This document shows positions 33,715 to 42,048 of a DNA stretch of 64,000 nt, one piece after another (position 1 is the stretch's first letter; every line of letters starts with the position of its first letter). Origin of the DNA: Actinomycetospora sp. NBRC 106375 (GTDB lineage: Bacteria; Actinomycetota; Actinomycetes; Mycobacteriales; Pseudonocardiaceae); assembly GCF_030269665.1 (NCBI RefSeq), contig NZ_BSTS01000014.1, forward strand, positions 117,540-181,539. Direction: 5' to 3'. The position numbers and the translations under genes are program-made. The notes under the pieces were generated by a model. The model did not search any database. It was given only the letters and a program-made list of their open reading frames with translations, and had not been told where the DNA came from.

Positions 33715-33754
33715 CGGTGACGATGCCGGTCACATCTGCGCGGGATCGTCACCG
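33715..33754. promoter_or_regulatory. Inverted repeat CGGTGACGAT-N20-ATCGTCACCG between regulator and FAD oxidoreductase
   Basis: Perfect 10-bp arms lie between the stop of the BTAD regulator (33764) and the start of the FAD oxidoreductase (33644). It could be an operator for the oxidoreductase or a terminator for the regulator. Confidence 0.5.
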
Positions 33755-33763
33755 AGTTCACGA

Positions 33764-36490
33764 TCACCCGAGCGCGGCGAGCTCCTCCGCGGTGGCCGCG
33801 ACGCCCGCCCGGTGCCCGATGCGCCGGAAGATGCTCCCGGCCTGGTCGAAACCGCGCCGGGCCCCCTCGACGTCCGCGGCCGCCGCCGCGATCCGGGCCG
33901 ACAGCGCGAGCGCCGACGCCTCGCCCTCGCGGTAGCCGACGAGCCGGTAGTGCTCCAGGGCGGCCTCGACGAGGCGGCGGGCGTCGGCCGGGTCGCCCCA
34001 CCGCTGCTCGATCGACGCCAGGACGTCGAGGGCCAGCCCGCGGGCGAGGTCCTCGCCCACCTCGTCGGCGTGGTCCGTCGCGCGCCGGGCGAGGGCACGC
34101 GCCGCGTCGGGCTCGGCGCGGTCGCGGTGCAAGCGCGCCAGCTGCGCCTCCGCCATCGCCCCGCGCCACACGTCGCCCCCGGCCAGCGACGCGGCGATGC
34201 CGTCCTCGTAGCGCTGCTGGGCGCGGTCTAAGCGGCCTCGCGCCCAGTCGACCGTGGCGCGCAGGGCCTGCGCGTCGCCCTCCCAGCGCCGGTCCCCCGC
34301 GGCGAGGGCGAGACGGTGCTGCTCGCCGGCCACCCGCTCGGTGTCGTCGAACTCGCCCCGCCCGAGGTGCAGCAGCGCGCAGGCGGAGAGCAGCGCCGGG
34401 CGCCGCGGGTCGTCGGGGCCGACGACCGCCAGGGCCGCGGTCAGCGGGCCGAGCCCCTCGGCGCGGGACCCGCGCACGTCCCAGTAGTGCCACAGGACAT
34501 CGCACAGCCCGATCAGCACCTCGCGGTCGCCGCCGGTGCCCTCGGCCCAGCGGAGCGCGGCGCGCAGGTTGTCGCGCTCGGCGTGCAGCGCGTCCAGCCA
34601 GGGGCCCGCGCCGGCCCGGTGCAGGTGCGGGGCGACGTCGCGGCCGACCGCGAGGAAGTGGTGGGCGTGGCGCCGGCGCAGCGGGTCGAGGTCGCCGGGC
34701 GCGAGGCACGTGACGGCGAACTCCCGGGTGGACTCGAGCATCCGGTAGCGCCAGCGGTCGGCGGCCGTGTCCTCGGGGCGCACCAGGCTCGCGTCGACCA
34801 GGCGCCCCAGGGTCGCCGCGGCGTCCCGCTCCCCGGTGACACCGCGCGCCGCGTCCAGGTCGAAGCCCGCCGGGAAGACGCCGAGGCGCGCGAACAGTCG
34901 CTGCTCGGCGTCGTCGAGCAGGTCGCGGCTCCAGGCGATCGTGGCGGCCAGGCCGGCACGGCGCGACGGGTCGTGGCGGCGGGCGGACGGGGCCAGGAGC
35001 CGGAACCGGTCGGCGAGGCCGGCCTCGAGCTCGGCGAGCGGGAGCGCCGCGGTCCGCGCCGCTGCGAGCTCGACCGCGAGCGGCAGGCCGTCGAGCCGGC
35101 GGCAGACCTCGGCGACGGCCTCGGCGTTGTCCGCGGCGAGCGCGAATCCCGACCGCGCCGCGGCGGCGCGCCGGACGAACAGCTGCACGGCCGGCGATCG
35201 CCCGATCTCGCCGGGCTCCGCCCGCGGCGGGGGCAGCGGGAGCGGGTCGAGCACCGACACCTGCTCGCCGGGCAGCCCGAGCCGTTCCCGGCTGGTCACC
35301 AGCACGCCGAGGCCGCCGGTGCTCTCGAGCAGCTCGCGCACGAATGCCGCGCAGCGGTCCAGCACGTGCTCGGCGTTGTCGAGCACGAGCAGGGTCGGTG
35401 CGTCGGCGAGGGCGACGGCGACGGCGGCCGCGACCGCGCCGGGGTCGGCCCGGACCCCGGTCGCGTCGGCGACCACGTCCTCGAACCGGTCGCCGGACGC
35501 CGCGCGGGCGAGGTCGACGAACACCACCCGCGCCGACCCGCGGCCGCAGGCCTCGAGGGCGAGCCGGGTCTTGCCGGCCCCTCCGGGACCGGTCACGGTG
35601 ACCAGCCGGTGGTCCGCGAGGAGGCCGGCGAGGTGGGCGAGGTCGTCCTCCCGCCCGACGAACGAGCCCAGCGGGCGCGGTGGGCCCCGCAGCGCCCGGG
35701 ACGATCCCCGGTCCGGGACGTCGTCCCCGCGTCGGAGCCCGGCCGCGATCTCCCGCAGCGCCGGGCCCGGCTCCAGCCCCAGGTCCTCGGCCAGGGCCGT
35801 GCGCACGCGGTCGAAGGTGCGCAGCGCCTCGGCGGTGCGGCCGGCGCCGGCCAGGGCGGTCATCAGCACGGCGGCCGCGCGTTCGCGGGACGGGTCGGCG
35901 GCGACGAGGGGTGCGAGCACGGCCACCGCGCGGGCGGGCTCGGCGAGGGCGAGCTCGGCCTCGGCCAGCAGCTCGGCGCACTCGACGCGCAGCGCGTCGA
36001 GTCGCGCCGCCGCGTCCCGGGCGAAGGGCTGCTCGACGCCCGCGAAAGCCGGACCGCGCCACAGCGCGAGCGCCGCGGTCAGCCGCCGGGCCGCCCGGGC
36101 GGGCGAGGACGCCACCTCGGGCCGGGCCCCGGCCACCAGCGCCTCGAACTCCGCGGCGTCGAGCGCCACCTCGGGGGCCACCGCGTACCGGCCGCCGCGG
36201 GAGACCACGAAGCGGGCGCGGTCGCCGCCGGCCGCGGTGCGCAGCCGTCGGACCGCGCCGTGCACCATCGTCGCCGCGGTCGGCGGGGCGTCGTCGCCCC
36301 ACACCGCGGCCACGAGCTCGTCGACCGACCGCGGGCACGAGACGTCGACCAGCAGCGCGGCGAGCACCTCGGCGGTCCGGCGGCCGGCGACGGGCTCGGT
36401 CCGCGACCCCGCCACGAGGACGACCTCGCCCAGGACCCCGCAGCGCAGCGGGCCCTCGACCGTCTCCCCCGGCACCACACCGGTCAGCAT
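33764..36490 (-). CDS. BTAD/AfsR-type (SARP-like) transcriptional regulator with ATPase and TPR region
   Basis: A 908-residue regulator. The N-terminal OmpR-like winged helix (about 15-95, TAEVLAALLVDVSCPRSVDE, then LVAAVWGDDAPPTAATMV) is followed by a bacterial transcriptional activator domain (about 100-245). The NB-ARC/AAA domain shows Walker A VTGPGGAGKTRLALEA and Walker B LLVLDNAEHVLD. The C-terminal 350 residues form TPR-like helical repeats. Proteins of this AfsR/DnrI-like design activate secondary-metabolism or catabolic operons. The start ATG 36490 is the first Met of the SARP-like domain. It is divergent from the HTH-Mop gene; both promoters lie in the 49-bp gap. Confidence 0.88.
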   Translation of the reverse strand: MLTGVVPGETVEGPLRCGVLGEVVLVAGSRTEPVAGRRTAEVLAALLVDVSCPRSVDELVAAVWGDDAPPTAATMVHGAVRRLRTAAGGDRARFVVSRGGRYAVAPEVALDAAEFEALVAGARPEVASSPARAARRLTAALALWRGPAFAGVEQPFARDAAARLDALRVECAELLAEAELALAEPARAVAVLAPLVAADPSRERAAAVLMTALAGAGRTAEALRTFDRVRTALAEDLGLEPGPALREIAAGLRRGDDVPDRGSSRALRGPPRPLGSFVGREDDLAHLAGLLADHRLVTVTGPGGAGKTRLALEACGRGSARVVFVDLARAASGDRFEDVVADATGVRADPGAVAAAVAVALADAPTLLVLDNAEHVLDRCAAFVRELLESTGGLGVLVTSRERLGLPGEQVSVLDPLPLPPPRAEPGEIGRSPAVQLFVRRAAAARSGFALAADNAEAVAEVCRRLDGLPLAVELAAARTAALPLAELEAGLADRFRLLAPSARRHDPSRRAGLAATIAWSRDLLDDAEQRLFARLGVFPAGFDLDAARGVTGERDAAATLGRLVDASLVRPEDTAADRWRYRMLESTREFAVTCLAPGDLDPLRRRHAHHFLAVGRDVAPHLHRAGAGPWLDALHAERDNLRAALRWAEGTGGDREVLIGLCDVLWHYWDVRGSRAEGLGPLTAALAVVGPDDPRRPALLSACALLHLGRGEFDDTERVAGEQHRLALAAGDRRWEGDAQALRATVDWARGRLDRAQQRYEDGIAASLAGGDVWRGAMAEAQLARLHRDRAEPDAARALARRATDHADEVGEDLARGLALDVLASIEQRWGDPADARRLVEAALEHYRLVGYREGEASALALSARIAAAAADVEGARRGFDQAGSIFRRIGHRAGVAATAEELAALG

Positions 36491-36526
36491 CGCGGCCGCC
36501 CGGTCCGGAGACCAGGGGCCGGTCGC

Positions 36527-36532
36527 TAGCCT
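36527..36532 (+). promoter_or_regulatory. -10 box (TAGCCT) of the HTH-Mop gene
   Basis: TAGCCT is followed by 7 nt and GTG 36540, the leaderless arrangement seen elsewhere in the window. Confidence 0.5.
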
Positions 36533-36539
36533 GTCGAGG

Positions 36540-36941
36540 GTGCCGACGTACCGGATCGCCGAGGCCGCGAACCTGCTCGGGATCAGCGACGACACCATGC
36601 GGCGCCTGGCCGAGTCCGAGGGCGTGACCACGCTCGACGCCTCGGGCCGCCGCGTCGTCGACGGCGAGGTCCTCGCGAAGCTCGCCCAACGCCGCGCGCA
36701 CCAGGTCGAGGACCCGTCGGGCGTGAACCGCTCGGCGCGCAACCGTCTCGTCGGGCTGGTGACCGACGTCGTGACGGACACGGTCATGGCCCAGGTCGAG
36801 ATGCAGTGCGGGCCGGCGCGCATCGTCTCGCTGATGAGCACCGAAGCCGTGCAGGAGCTGGACCTCAAGGTCGGCGACCTCGCGATCGCGGTGATCAAGT
36901 CGACGATGGTGTCGGTGGAGACGCCCCGCTCCGGCCGCTGA
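36540..36941 (+). CDS. Helix-turn-helix/Mop (TOBE) molybdate-binding protein
   Basis: A 133-residue protein with two parts. Residues 1-50 form a MerR/excisionase-like helix-turn-helix (YRIAEAANLLGISDDTMRRL). Residues about 65-130 are a Mop/TOBE domain (SARNRLVGLVTDVVTDTVMA ... VGDLAIAVIKSTMVSVE), which binds molybdate or tungstate oxyanions. This pairing is the standard actinobacterial molybdate-responsive regulator or carrier. It could serve molybdoenzymes such as the one at 4297-5322, though it is far from it. GTG 36540 follows a TAGCCT box. It is divergent from the BTAD regulator. Confidence 0.88.
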   Translation: MPTYRIAEAANLLGISDDTMRRLAESEGVTTLDASGRRVVDGEVLAKLAQRRAHQVEDPSGVNRSARNRLVGLVTDVVTDTVMAQVEMQCGPARIVSLMSTEAVQELDLKVGDLAIAVIKSTMVSVETPRSGR

Positions 36942-37008
36942 GCGGGGCCGCCCGTGCAGGCGACCGGTCGTCGACGCCGAGGCCTACCGGCGGTGGGTCG
37001 GACCTGGC

Positions 37009-37014
37009 TAGCGT
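37009..37014 (+). promoter_or_regulatory. -10 box (TAGCGT) of the linalool-dehydratase-like gene
   Basis: TAGCGT is followed by 8 nt and ATG 37023. Confidence 0.5.
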
Positions 37015-37022
37015 CCGGGTAC

Positions 37023-38525
37023 ATGACGACGCCGTCGGTGCTGGACGCGAACCAGATCGGCCATCTGCGGCACTGGGACAACCTGTCCCGCCGGCTGCCC
37101 CACGACTGGTCGCAGATGCAGGGCAAGGGCGCCGGCGAGGACGACTTCGGCAGCTACCGCTTCCAGCTCGCCTACATGATCTACGGGCTGGCCCTCGCCC
37201 ACCGGCACCGCCTCCCCGCGGCGCCGGGGCTCTTCCGGCCGACGATCCAGCGGCTGATCGAGAAGCTGCTCATGCCCGACGTCTGGCTCTACTGGCGCGA
37301 CGTCTCCCGCGGCGGCATGGTCATGAACGCGCACCTCTCGGACGGCTACCACGAGGAGTGGGACCCGGTGGTGCGCGACAACATCATGTACTCGGCGTAC
37401 GTGCAGTCGTGCGCCCTGCTGCACGACCACCTCTTCGCCGACGACCGCTACGCGCAGCCCGGCGCGCTCACCTTCGAGCACTGGTCGTTCTTCTGGGGCG
37501 GCGAGCCGAAACGGTTCGCCTACGACCGCGACTCGCTGAACGAGCACCTCTACTGGCAGATGGTCGAGAACGGCTACCTCGGCGTGGCCTGCGAGCCCAA
37601 CTGCGTGTTCCAGATCTGCAACCAGCCCGCGATCCTCGGGTTCCGGCTGCACGACGCGATCACCGGCGGCGACCGCGCCACCGAGGTCGTCGCCGGCTAC
37701 GAGAAGGCCTGGGCGGACTTCGGCCGCCTCGACGACACCGGCCACTACAACCAGATGATCCTCGAGGACTCGAAGGTCGTGCGGCCGAACGCGCTGCAGG
37801 CGCCGTGGGTGGACGCCTGGTGTGGCGCCCTGATGAACACCTGGAACCGCGACTTCGTGCGCGAGCACTACCCGCGCCAGGTCGCGGACTTCCTCGAGCA
37901 CGGCCCCGACGGCACCATCGCCGTGCGGTCGACGCCGGCCATGGAGGTCATAGGCCAGAGGGTCGTCACCGACACCTGCGACCTCGGCTGGGTGGCCGCC
38001 TGGGCGGCGGAGATGGGCGACCGCGCCACCCTGGACGGCATCCTCGCCCACGCCGACCGCTTCATGGCGCCGACCTGGCAGGACGGCGGTCTCTACTACC
38101 CGCGCAACGACACGACGAACGACGCCGACGGCCACCGCACCGAGATCGAGCCCATGACCGGCAACGTCCTGCTCGGCTACGCCCGGCTCGACGTCCCGGA
38201 CGGGCTCCACGAGCTCTACCAGCGCCCGTGGGGCCCGGAGCACTTCGCCGAGCCGGCGCTGACCGAGGTCGGGCGGGACGTCGAGGTGAGCCGGGCCGAG
38301 GTCGTCGACGGGGTCCTGCACGCCCGGCTGCGCCGCCTCGGCCTCCATGACGGCGACGGCGACGGCGACCACGGGGCGGTCGTCCTCGACCGCGTGCCCG
38401 ACGGCGCGCAGGTGCGCCTCGACGGCGAGATCGTGCGCTCGGGCGACGGCGTGCGGGCGGTGCCGGAGGGACTGCGCGTCGACGTGCCGCCGGGTCCCGC
38501 GCACGACCTCGAGCTGGTGCCGTGA
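37023..38525 (+). CDS. Linalool dehydratase/isomerase-like (LinD family) protein
   Basis: A 500-residue protein with a helical (alpha/alpha)6-barrel-like pattern: QLAYMIYGLALAHRHRLPAA, GMVMNAHLSDGYHEEW, SALLHD-like helices and WVDAWCGALMNTWNRDFV. CEPNCVFQICNQPAILGFRL contains a Cys-rich segment where LinD-type enzymes have catalytic Cys residues. Known LinD interconverts geraniol, linalool and myrcene without cofactor and is periplasmic; here there is no signal peptide. The C-terminal beta-rich domain (about 420-500) includes the GDGDGDH stretch. Product identity as a true LinD is not proven. The stop overlaps the GTG of the SCO1-like gene. Confidence 0.75.
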   Translation: MTTPSVLDANQIGHLRHWDNLSRRLPHDWSQMQGKGAGEDDFGSYRFQLAYMIYGLALAHRHRLPAAPGLFRPTIQRLIEKLLMPDVWLYWRDVSRGGMVMNAHLSDGYHEEWDPVVRDNIMYSAYVQSCALLHDHLFADDRYAQPGALTFEHWSFFWGGEPKRFAYDRDSLNEHLYWQMVENGYLGVACEPNCVFQICNQPAILGFRLHDAITGGDRATEVVAGYEKAWADFGRLDDTGHYNQMILEDSKVVRPNALQAPWVDAWCGALMNTWNRDFVREHYPRQVADFLEHGPDGTIAVRSTPAMEVIGQRVVTDTCDLGWVAAWAAEMGDRATLDGILAHADRFMAPTWQDGGLYYPRNDTTNDADGHRTEIEPMTGNVLLGYARLDVPDGLHELYQRPWGPEHFAEPALTEVGRDVEVSRAEVVDGVLHARLRRLGLHDGDGDGDHGAVVLDRVPDGAQVRLDGEIVRSGDGVRAVPEGLRVDVPPGPAHDLELVP

Positions 38526-39025
38526 GCGCACCGACGGAGATCGCCTTCGACCTCGTCGACCATCACGGCACGCCCGTCGACGCCGACTCCTACCGCGGGG
38601 ACTGGCTGCTGGTGCAGTTCGGGTTCACCGCGTGCCGGGTGGTGTGCCCCCGGGCATTGGCGAAGCTCGGCGAGGCCCTCGAGCGGGTCGGGGAGCACGC
38701 ACGGCTGCGTCCCCTTTACGTCACCGTCGACCCCGAGCGCGACACCCCGGCGGTGCTGCGGACGTTCCTCGCCGCGTCCTCCCCGCGCTTCACCGGGCTC
38801 ACCGGCACCCCGGAGCAGGTCGAGACCGCGAAGCGCGCGTTCCGGGTGTTCGCCCGGCGTCGCCCCGACCCCGACGACCCCGACGGGTACGCGGTGCCGC
38901 ACACCGCCATGACCTACCTCGTCGGGCCCGACAGGCGCCTGGCCCGGCACTGGCCCGACACCGCGGACGCCGCCACGATCGCCGCGGACCTCGCCGCGGC
39001 GCTCACCGCCGCGCCGGCGCGGTGA
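38522..39025 (+). CDS. SCO1/SenC-family thioredoxin-fold protein
   Basis: A 167-residue protein with the SCO copper motif TACRVVCP (Cys38 and Cys42) and the partner His127 (YAVPHTAMTYLVG). VDPERDTPAVLRTF is also typical. SCO proteins deliver copper to cytochrome oxidase CuA or act as thiol oxidoreductases. Unlike the usual membrane-anchored or lipoprotein SCO, this one has no signal sequence, so it should be cytosolic. It is translationally coupled by GTGA overlap to the LinD-like gene, suggesting a role in maturing or protecting that protein. The 3' end overlaps the convergent glycosyltransferase by 23 bp. Confidence 0.85.
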   Translation: MSAPTEIAFDLVDHHGTPVDADSYRGDWLLVQFGFTACRVVCPRALAKLGEALERVGEHARLRPLYVTVDPERDTPAVLRTFLAASSPRFTGLTGTPEQVETAKRAFRVFARRRPDPDDPDGYAVPHTAMTYLVGPDRRLARHWPDTADAATIAADLAAALTAAPAR

Positions 39026-40052
39026 CACCGGCGGCTCCGGTGGCCTGCAGCCACCAGGCGACGACGTCGCTCTTCGCGTACCCCGCGCCGCCCGAGGGGT
39101 AGGTCTCGGCGACGTCGTGCGACCCGCCGCCCATCGCCCGCGCCAGACCGTCGGCGAGGCTCCCCGGGTCGCCCGGAGTGGTGAGGGTGACCAGCGCGTG
39201 CCCGCGCAGGTCGTCGGCGAGCCCCGTCTCCGTCGTCGTCACGACCCGGCAGCCGTGCGCCAGCCCCTCCACCAGCGGCAGCCCGATCTGCTCGCGCCAG
39301 CCCGGGCGCCGCACCGACGGCAGGGCGACCACCGCGGCGCGCCGCAGGAGGTCGTGCACGGCGGCGCGGGTCGGCGACGTGATCGACACCCCGGGCGGCA
39401 CCGCCCGCTCGACCGCGCCGGACGGGTCGGCGACCACCAGCCGCCAGCCCCGGTCGGCGGCCCCGCACCGCGTCCAGGCGTCGAGGAGGACCCCGAACCC
39501 CTTGCGGTCGCTCGGCGCGCCGAGGAACAGCACGGTCCGGTCGCGCTCGGCGTCGCCCGGCCCGCAGACCCGGCAGTCGCCGAGCCGCGGCGGCAGGACG
39601 GCGTGCTCGGTGCGGCGCAGGGACCACCCGAACGCCCGCCGGTAGTTCGTCGCCGCACCGGACGTCCCGAACGCCACGGCGTCCAGGGTCAGCATCGAGG
39701 CCCCGACCGCGAGCGCGCGCCGCCGGGAGCCCAGCCGTTCGCGGGCGTCGAGGTTCTCGATCGCGTAGGTCGCGACCGCCACGTCCCGACGCAGCACCTT
39801 GACCAGCGCCACGGCGCGCAGGGCCCGGACCCACTCCCCCGCCCACAGCGGCTCGGCGACCTCGAGCAGCGCGAGCTCGGGGTCGCGCAGCGCCGCGAGC
39901 AGCCGTCGCCACGTGAAGGGCCGCACGCGCGGGTCCGCGAGCAGGGCGGGGTCGGCGTCGCCCAGCGCCGAGGTGAAGAGCGCCTCCTGCGTCGCGGGCA
40001 TCTCCTCCACCACGGAGCTGCGCAGGTTCGGCACGATCCGCAGGGTCCACAC
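39003..40052 (-). CDS. Glycosyltransferase (GT4-like)
   Basis: A 349-residue cytosolic glycosyltransferase with a GT-B-like design. The N-terminal acceptor domain includes [20 protein letters not shown] and [20 protein letters not shown]. The C-terminal donor domain has [40 protein letters not shown] and the acidic [16 protein letters not shown] region, matching family 4 sugar-nucleotide binding. Donor and acceptor unknown. The start is GTG 40052 ([11 protein letters not shown]); no clear ribosome site is visible, so it could be a few codons off. Confidence 0.78.
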   Translation of the reverse strand: MWTLRIVPNLRSSVVEEMPATQEALFTSALGDADPALLADPRVRPFTWRRLLAALRDPELALLEVAEPLWAGEWVRALRAVALVKVLRRDVAVATYAIENLDARERLGSRRRALAVGASMLTLDAVAFGTSGAATNYRRAFGWSLRRTEHAVLPPRLGDCRVCGPGDAERDRTVLFLGAPSDRKGFGVLLDAWTRCGAADRGWRLVVADPSGAVERAVPPGVSITSPTRAAVHDLLRRAAVVALPSVRRPGWREQIGLPLVEGLAHGCRVVTTTETGLADDLRGHALVTLTTPGDPGSLADGLARAMGGGSHDVAETYPSGGAGYAKSDVVAWWLQATGAAGVTAPARR

Positions 40053-40179
40053 CGACCCGGCTTCCCGCTCCCCGCGTCCCCGTCACCCGTCGCCCTGGGC
40101 GCGGTGGTCACGCTCACGAAGATCGCCGCGCACGGCTGACGCTGGGCACCGGCCCCGGTCCTCGGGGACGCTGGAGGCC

Positions 40180-42048
40180 GTGTCCGCGGATCTGGGTCCC
40201 TACCGCCTGGGCCCGTCGCTGGGCAGCGGCGGGATGGGCGAGGTCCACCGTGCCTGGGACACGCGGCGCAACCGGTGGGTCGCTCTCAAGCTGCTCCACC
40301 CCCGCTTCGGCGCCGACCCGGCCTACCGCGAGCGGTTCCGGCGCGAGGCCGAGGCGGCGGCCGACCTGCGCGAGCCCCACGTCGTCCCGGTGCACGACTT
40401 CGGCGAGATCGACGGCCAGCTGTTCCTCGACATGCGCCTCATCGACGGGGTCGGCCTCGACACCCTGATCCGCGAGGGGCCCCTGGCGCCCGCGCGCGCG
40501 GTCGGCCTGGTCACCCAGGTCGCCGCCGCCCTCGACGCGGCGCACGCGGCGGGCCTGGTGCACCGCGACGTCAAGCCGTCGAACGTCCTGGTGGGCCGCG
40601 GCGACTTCGCCTACCTCGCCGACTTCGGCATCGCCCGCCCCACGGGCTCGGTGACGGCGGCCCACGACGGCACGGTGATCGGGACGCTCCCGTACATGGC
40701 GCCCGAGCGGCTGCGCGCGGAGCCCGCCGACGCGCGCTCCGACGTGTACTCGCTCGCCTGCCTGCTCCACGAGTGCCTCACGGGCCGCCCGCCGTTCGGC
40801 GACGAGGACCCGTCGGCGCTCGTCGGCGCGCACCTGTACCTCTCGCCGCCCACCCTGGTCGACGACACGATCCCGGCCGCGGTCGGCGAGGTCGTCGCGC
40901 AGGGCATGGCGAAAGACCCGGCGGCGCGGCCGCCGTCCGCGGGTGCGTTCGCGGCGGCCGCGTCCGCGGCGCTGCGCCGCCGGCCGACCGCCCGGCTCAC
41001 CCGCCTGACCACGATCCCGGCCGACGGCCTGGGGCGGGCGCTGCACCGGTGGGCGCCGCCGCTCGTCCGGACCCGGTGGGCGCGGCGCACGCTCGTGGCC
41101 GCGCTCGCCGTCGCGCTGATCGTCGGCGGGGTCGTCGCCACCCGTCGCTACGTCGGCGACGGCATCTCCATCGGGATCAGCCCGGTCGCCGTGGCGTTCA
41201 CCGCCGACGGCCGGGAGGCCTACCTCGCCAACGCCGGCTCCGAGGGCGTCTCGGTGTTCGACACCGGGGCACGCACCGGGGTCGCCCAGATCCCGCTCGG
41301 CGGCCGGACCGTCGGGGCCTCCGCGGACGCCGCGGGCGGGCAGATGGTCGTGACCACCACGGGCCGCCTCGGCCTGGTGGTGGTCGACATGACGACGGCG
41401 TCGGTCGTCGCCGCGATCGCCCTCCCCGAGCCACCGACGGGCGCCCCGGTCGTCGACCCCCGCCAAACGACGGCCTTCGTCCCGACGGCCCGCGACACCC
41501 TCGTGGTGGACCTGGGCGGCCGCCGCGTCGTGGGCTCGCTCGGGCGCACGGCCACCGGCCTCGCGGTGAGCGCCGACGGCACCCGCCTGCTCGCCGTGGA
41601 CGAGCGCCGCTCGACCGCCGACGTCATCGACGTCGGCACGCGCCGCCTGCTGGCGGCGATCCCCCTCGACGCCCCCGCGCACGTGGTGGTCGCCGCACCG
41701 GACGGTGACGCGTTCTACGTCGGCAGCACCGAGCCGCGCCACGCCCTGTCCGTGCTCGACGCCGCGCGCGGCGAGGTCGTCGCCTCGGTGCCGCTGCCCG
41801 GGCCGGTGACGGCGCTGACGGTCTCGCGGGACGGCCGGCGCGTGTTCCTCGCCCTCGGCGGCGACCCCCCGGTCCTCGCCGCGGTGGATCCGCAGGACCG
41901 CACGAGCGAGGTCGGGTGGTTCGTGGAGCCCTACGCCGACGCCGTCGTCCTCGCCGTGTCCCCGGACCGCAGCGAGGTCTACGTCGCCAACACCGACCTC
42001 GGGACGCTGACGATCGACGACGTCACGAAGGAGCCGGGCGCAGGATGA
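40180..42048 (+). CDS. Membrane Ser/Thr protein kinase with extracytoplasmic beta-propeller
   Basis: A 622-residue Hanks-type kinase. The glycine loop [12 protein letters not shown], catalytic Lys37 (VALKLL), [11 protein letters not shown] and APE motifs are all present in residues 1-270, so it should be active. A single transmembrane helix (about 305-325) leads to an exported C-terminal domain with YVTN-type beta-propeller repeats ([20 protein letters not shown], and five or more similar units). The propeller probably senses an external ligand. GTG 40180 starts the protein; the GGAGG upstream is only 2 nt away, so initiation may differ. The 3' end overlaps the convergent penicillin acylase by 26 bp. 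Confidence 0.9.
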   Translation: MSADLGPYRLGPSLGSGGMGEVHRAWDTRRNRWVALKLLHPRFGADPAYRERFRREAEAAADLREPHVVPVHDFGEIDGQLFLDMRLIDGVGLDTLIREGPLAPARAVGLVTQVAAALDAAHAAGLVHRDVKPSNVLVGRGDFAYLADFGIARPTGSVTAAHDGTVIGTLPYMAPERLRAEPADARSDVYSLACLLHECLTGRPPFGDEDPSALVGAHLYLSPPTLVDDTIPAAVGEVVAQGMAKDPAARPPSAGAFAAAASAALRRRPTARLTRLTTIPADGLGRALHRWAPPLVRTRWARRTLVAALAVALIVGGVVATRRYVGDGISIGISPVAVAFTADGREAYLANAGSEGVSVFDTGARTGVAQIPLGGRTVGASADAAGGQMVVTTTGRLGLVVVDMTTASVVAAIALPEPPTGAPVVDPRQTTAFVPTARDTLVVDLGGRRVVGSLGRTATGLAVSADGTRLLAVDERRSTADVIDVGTRRLLAAIPLDAPAHVVVAAPDGDAFYVGSTEPRHALSVLDAARGEVVASVPLPGPVTALTVSRDGRRVFLALGGDPPVLAAVDPQDRTSEVGWFVEPYADAVVLAVSPDRSEVYVANTDLGTLTIDDVTKEPGAG

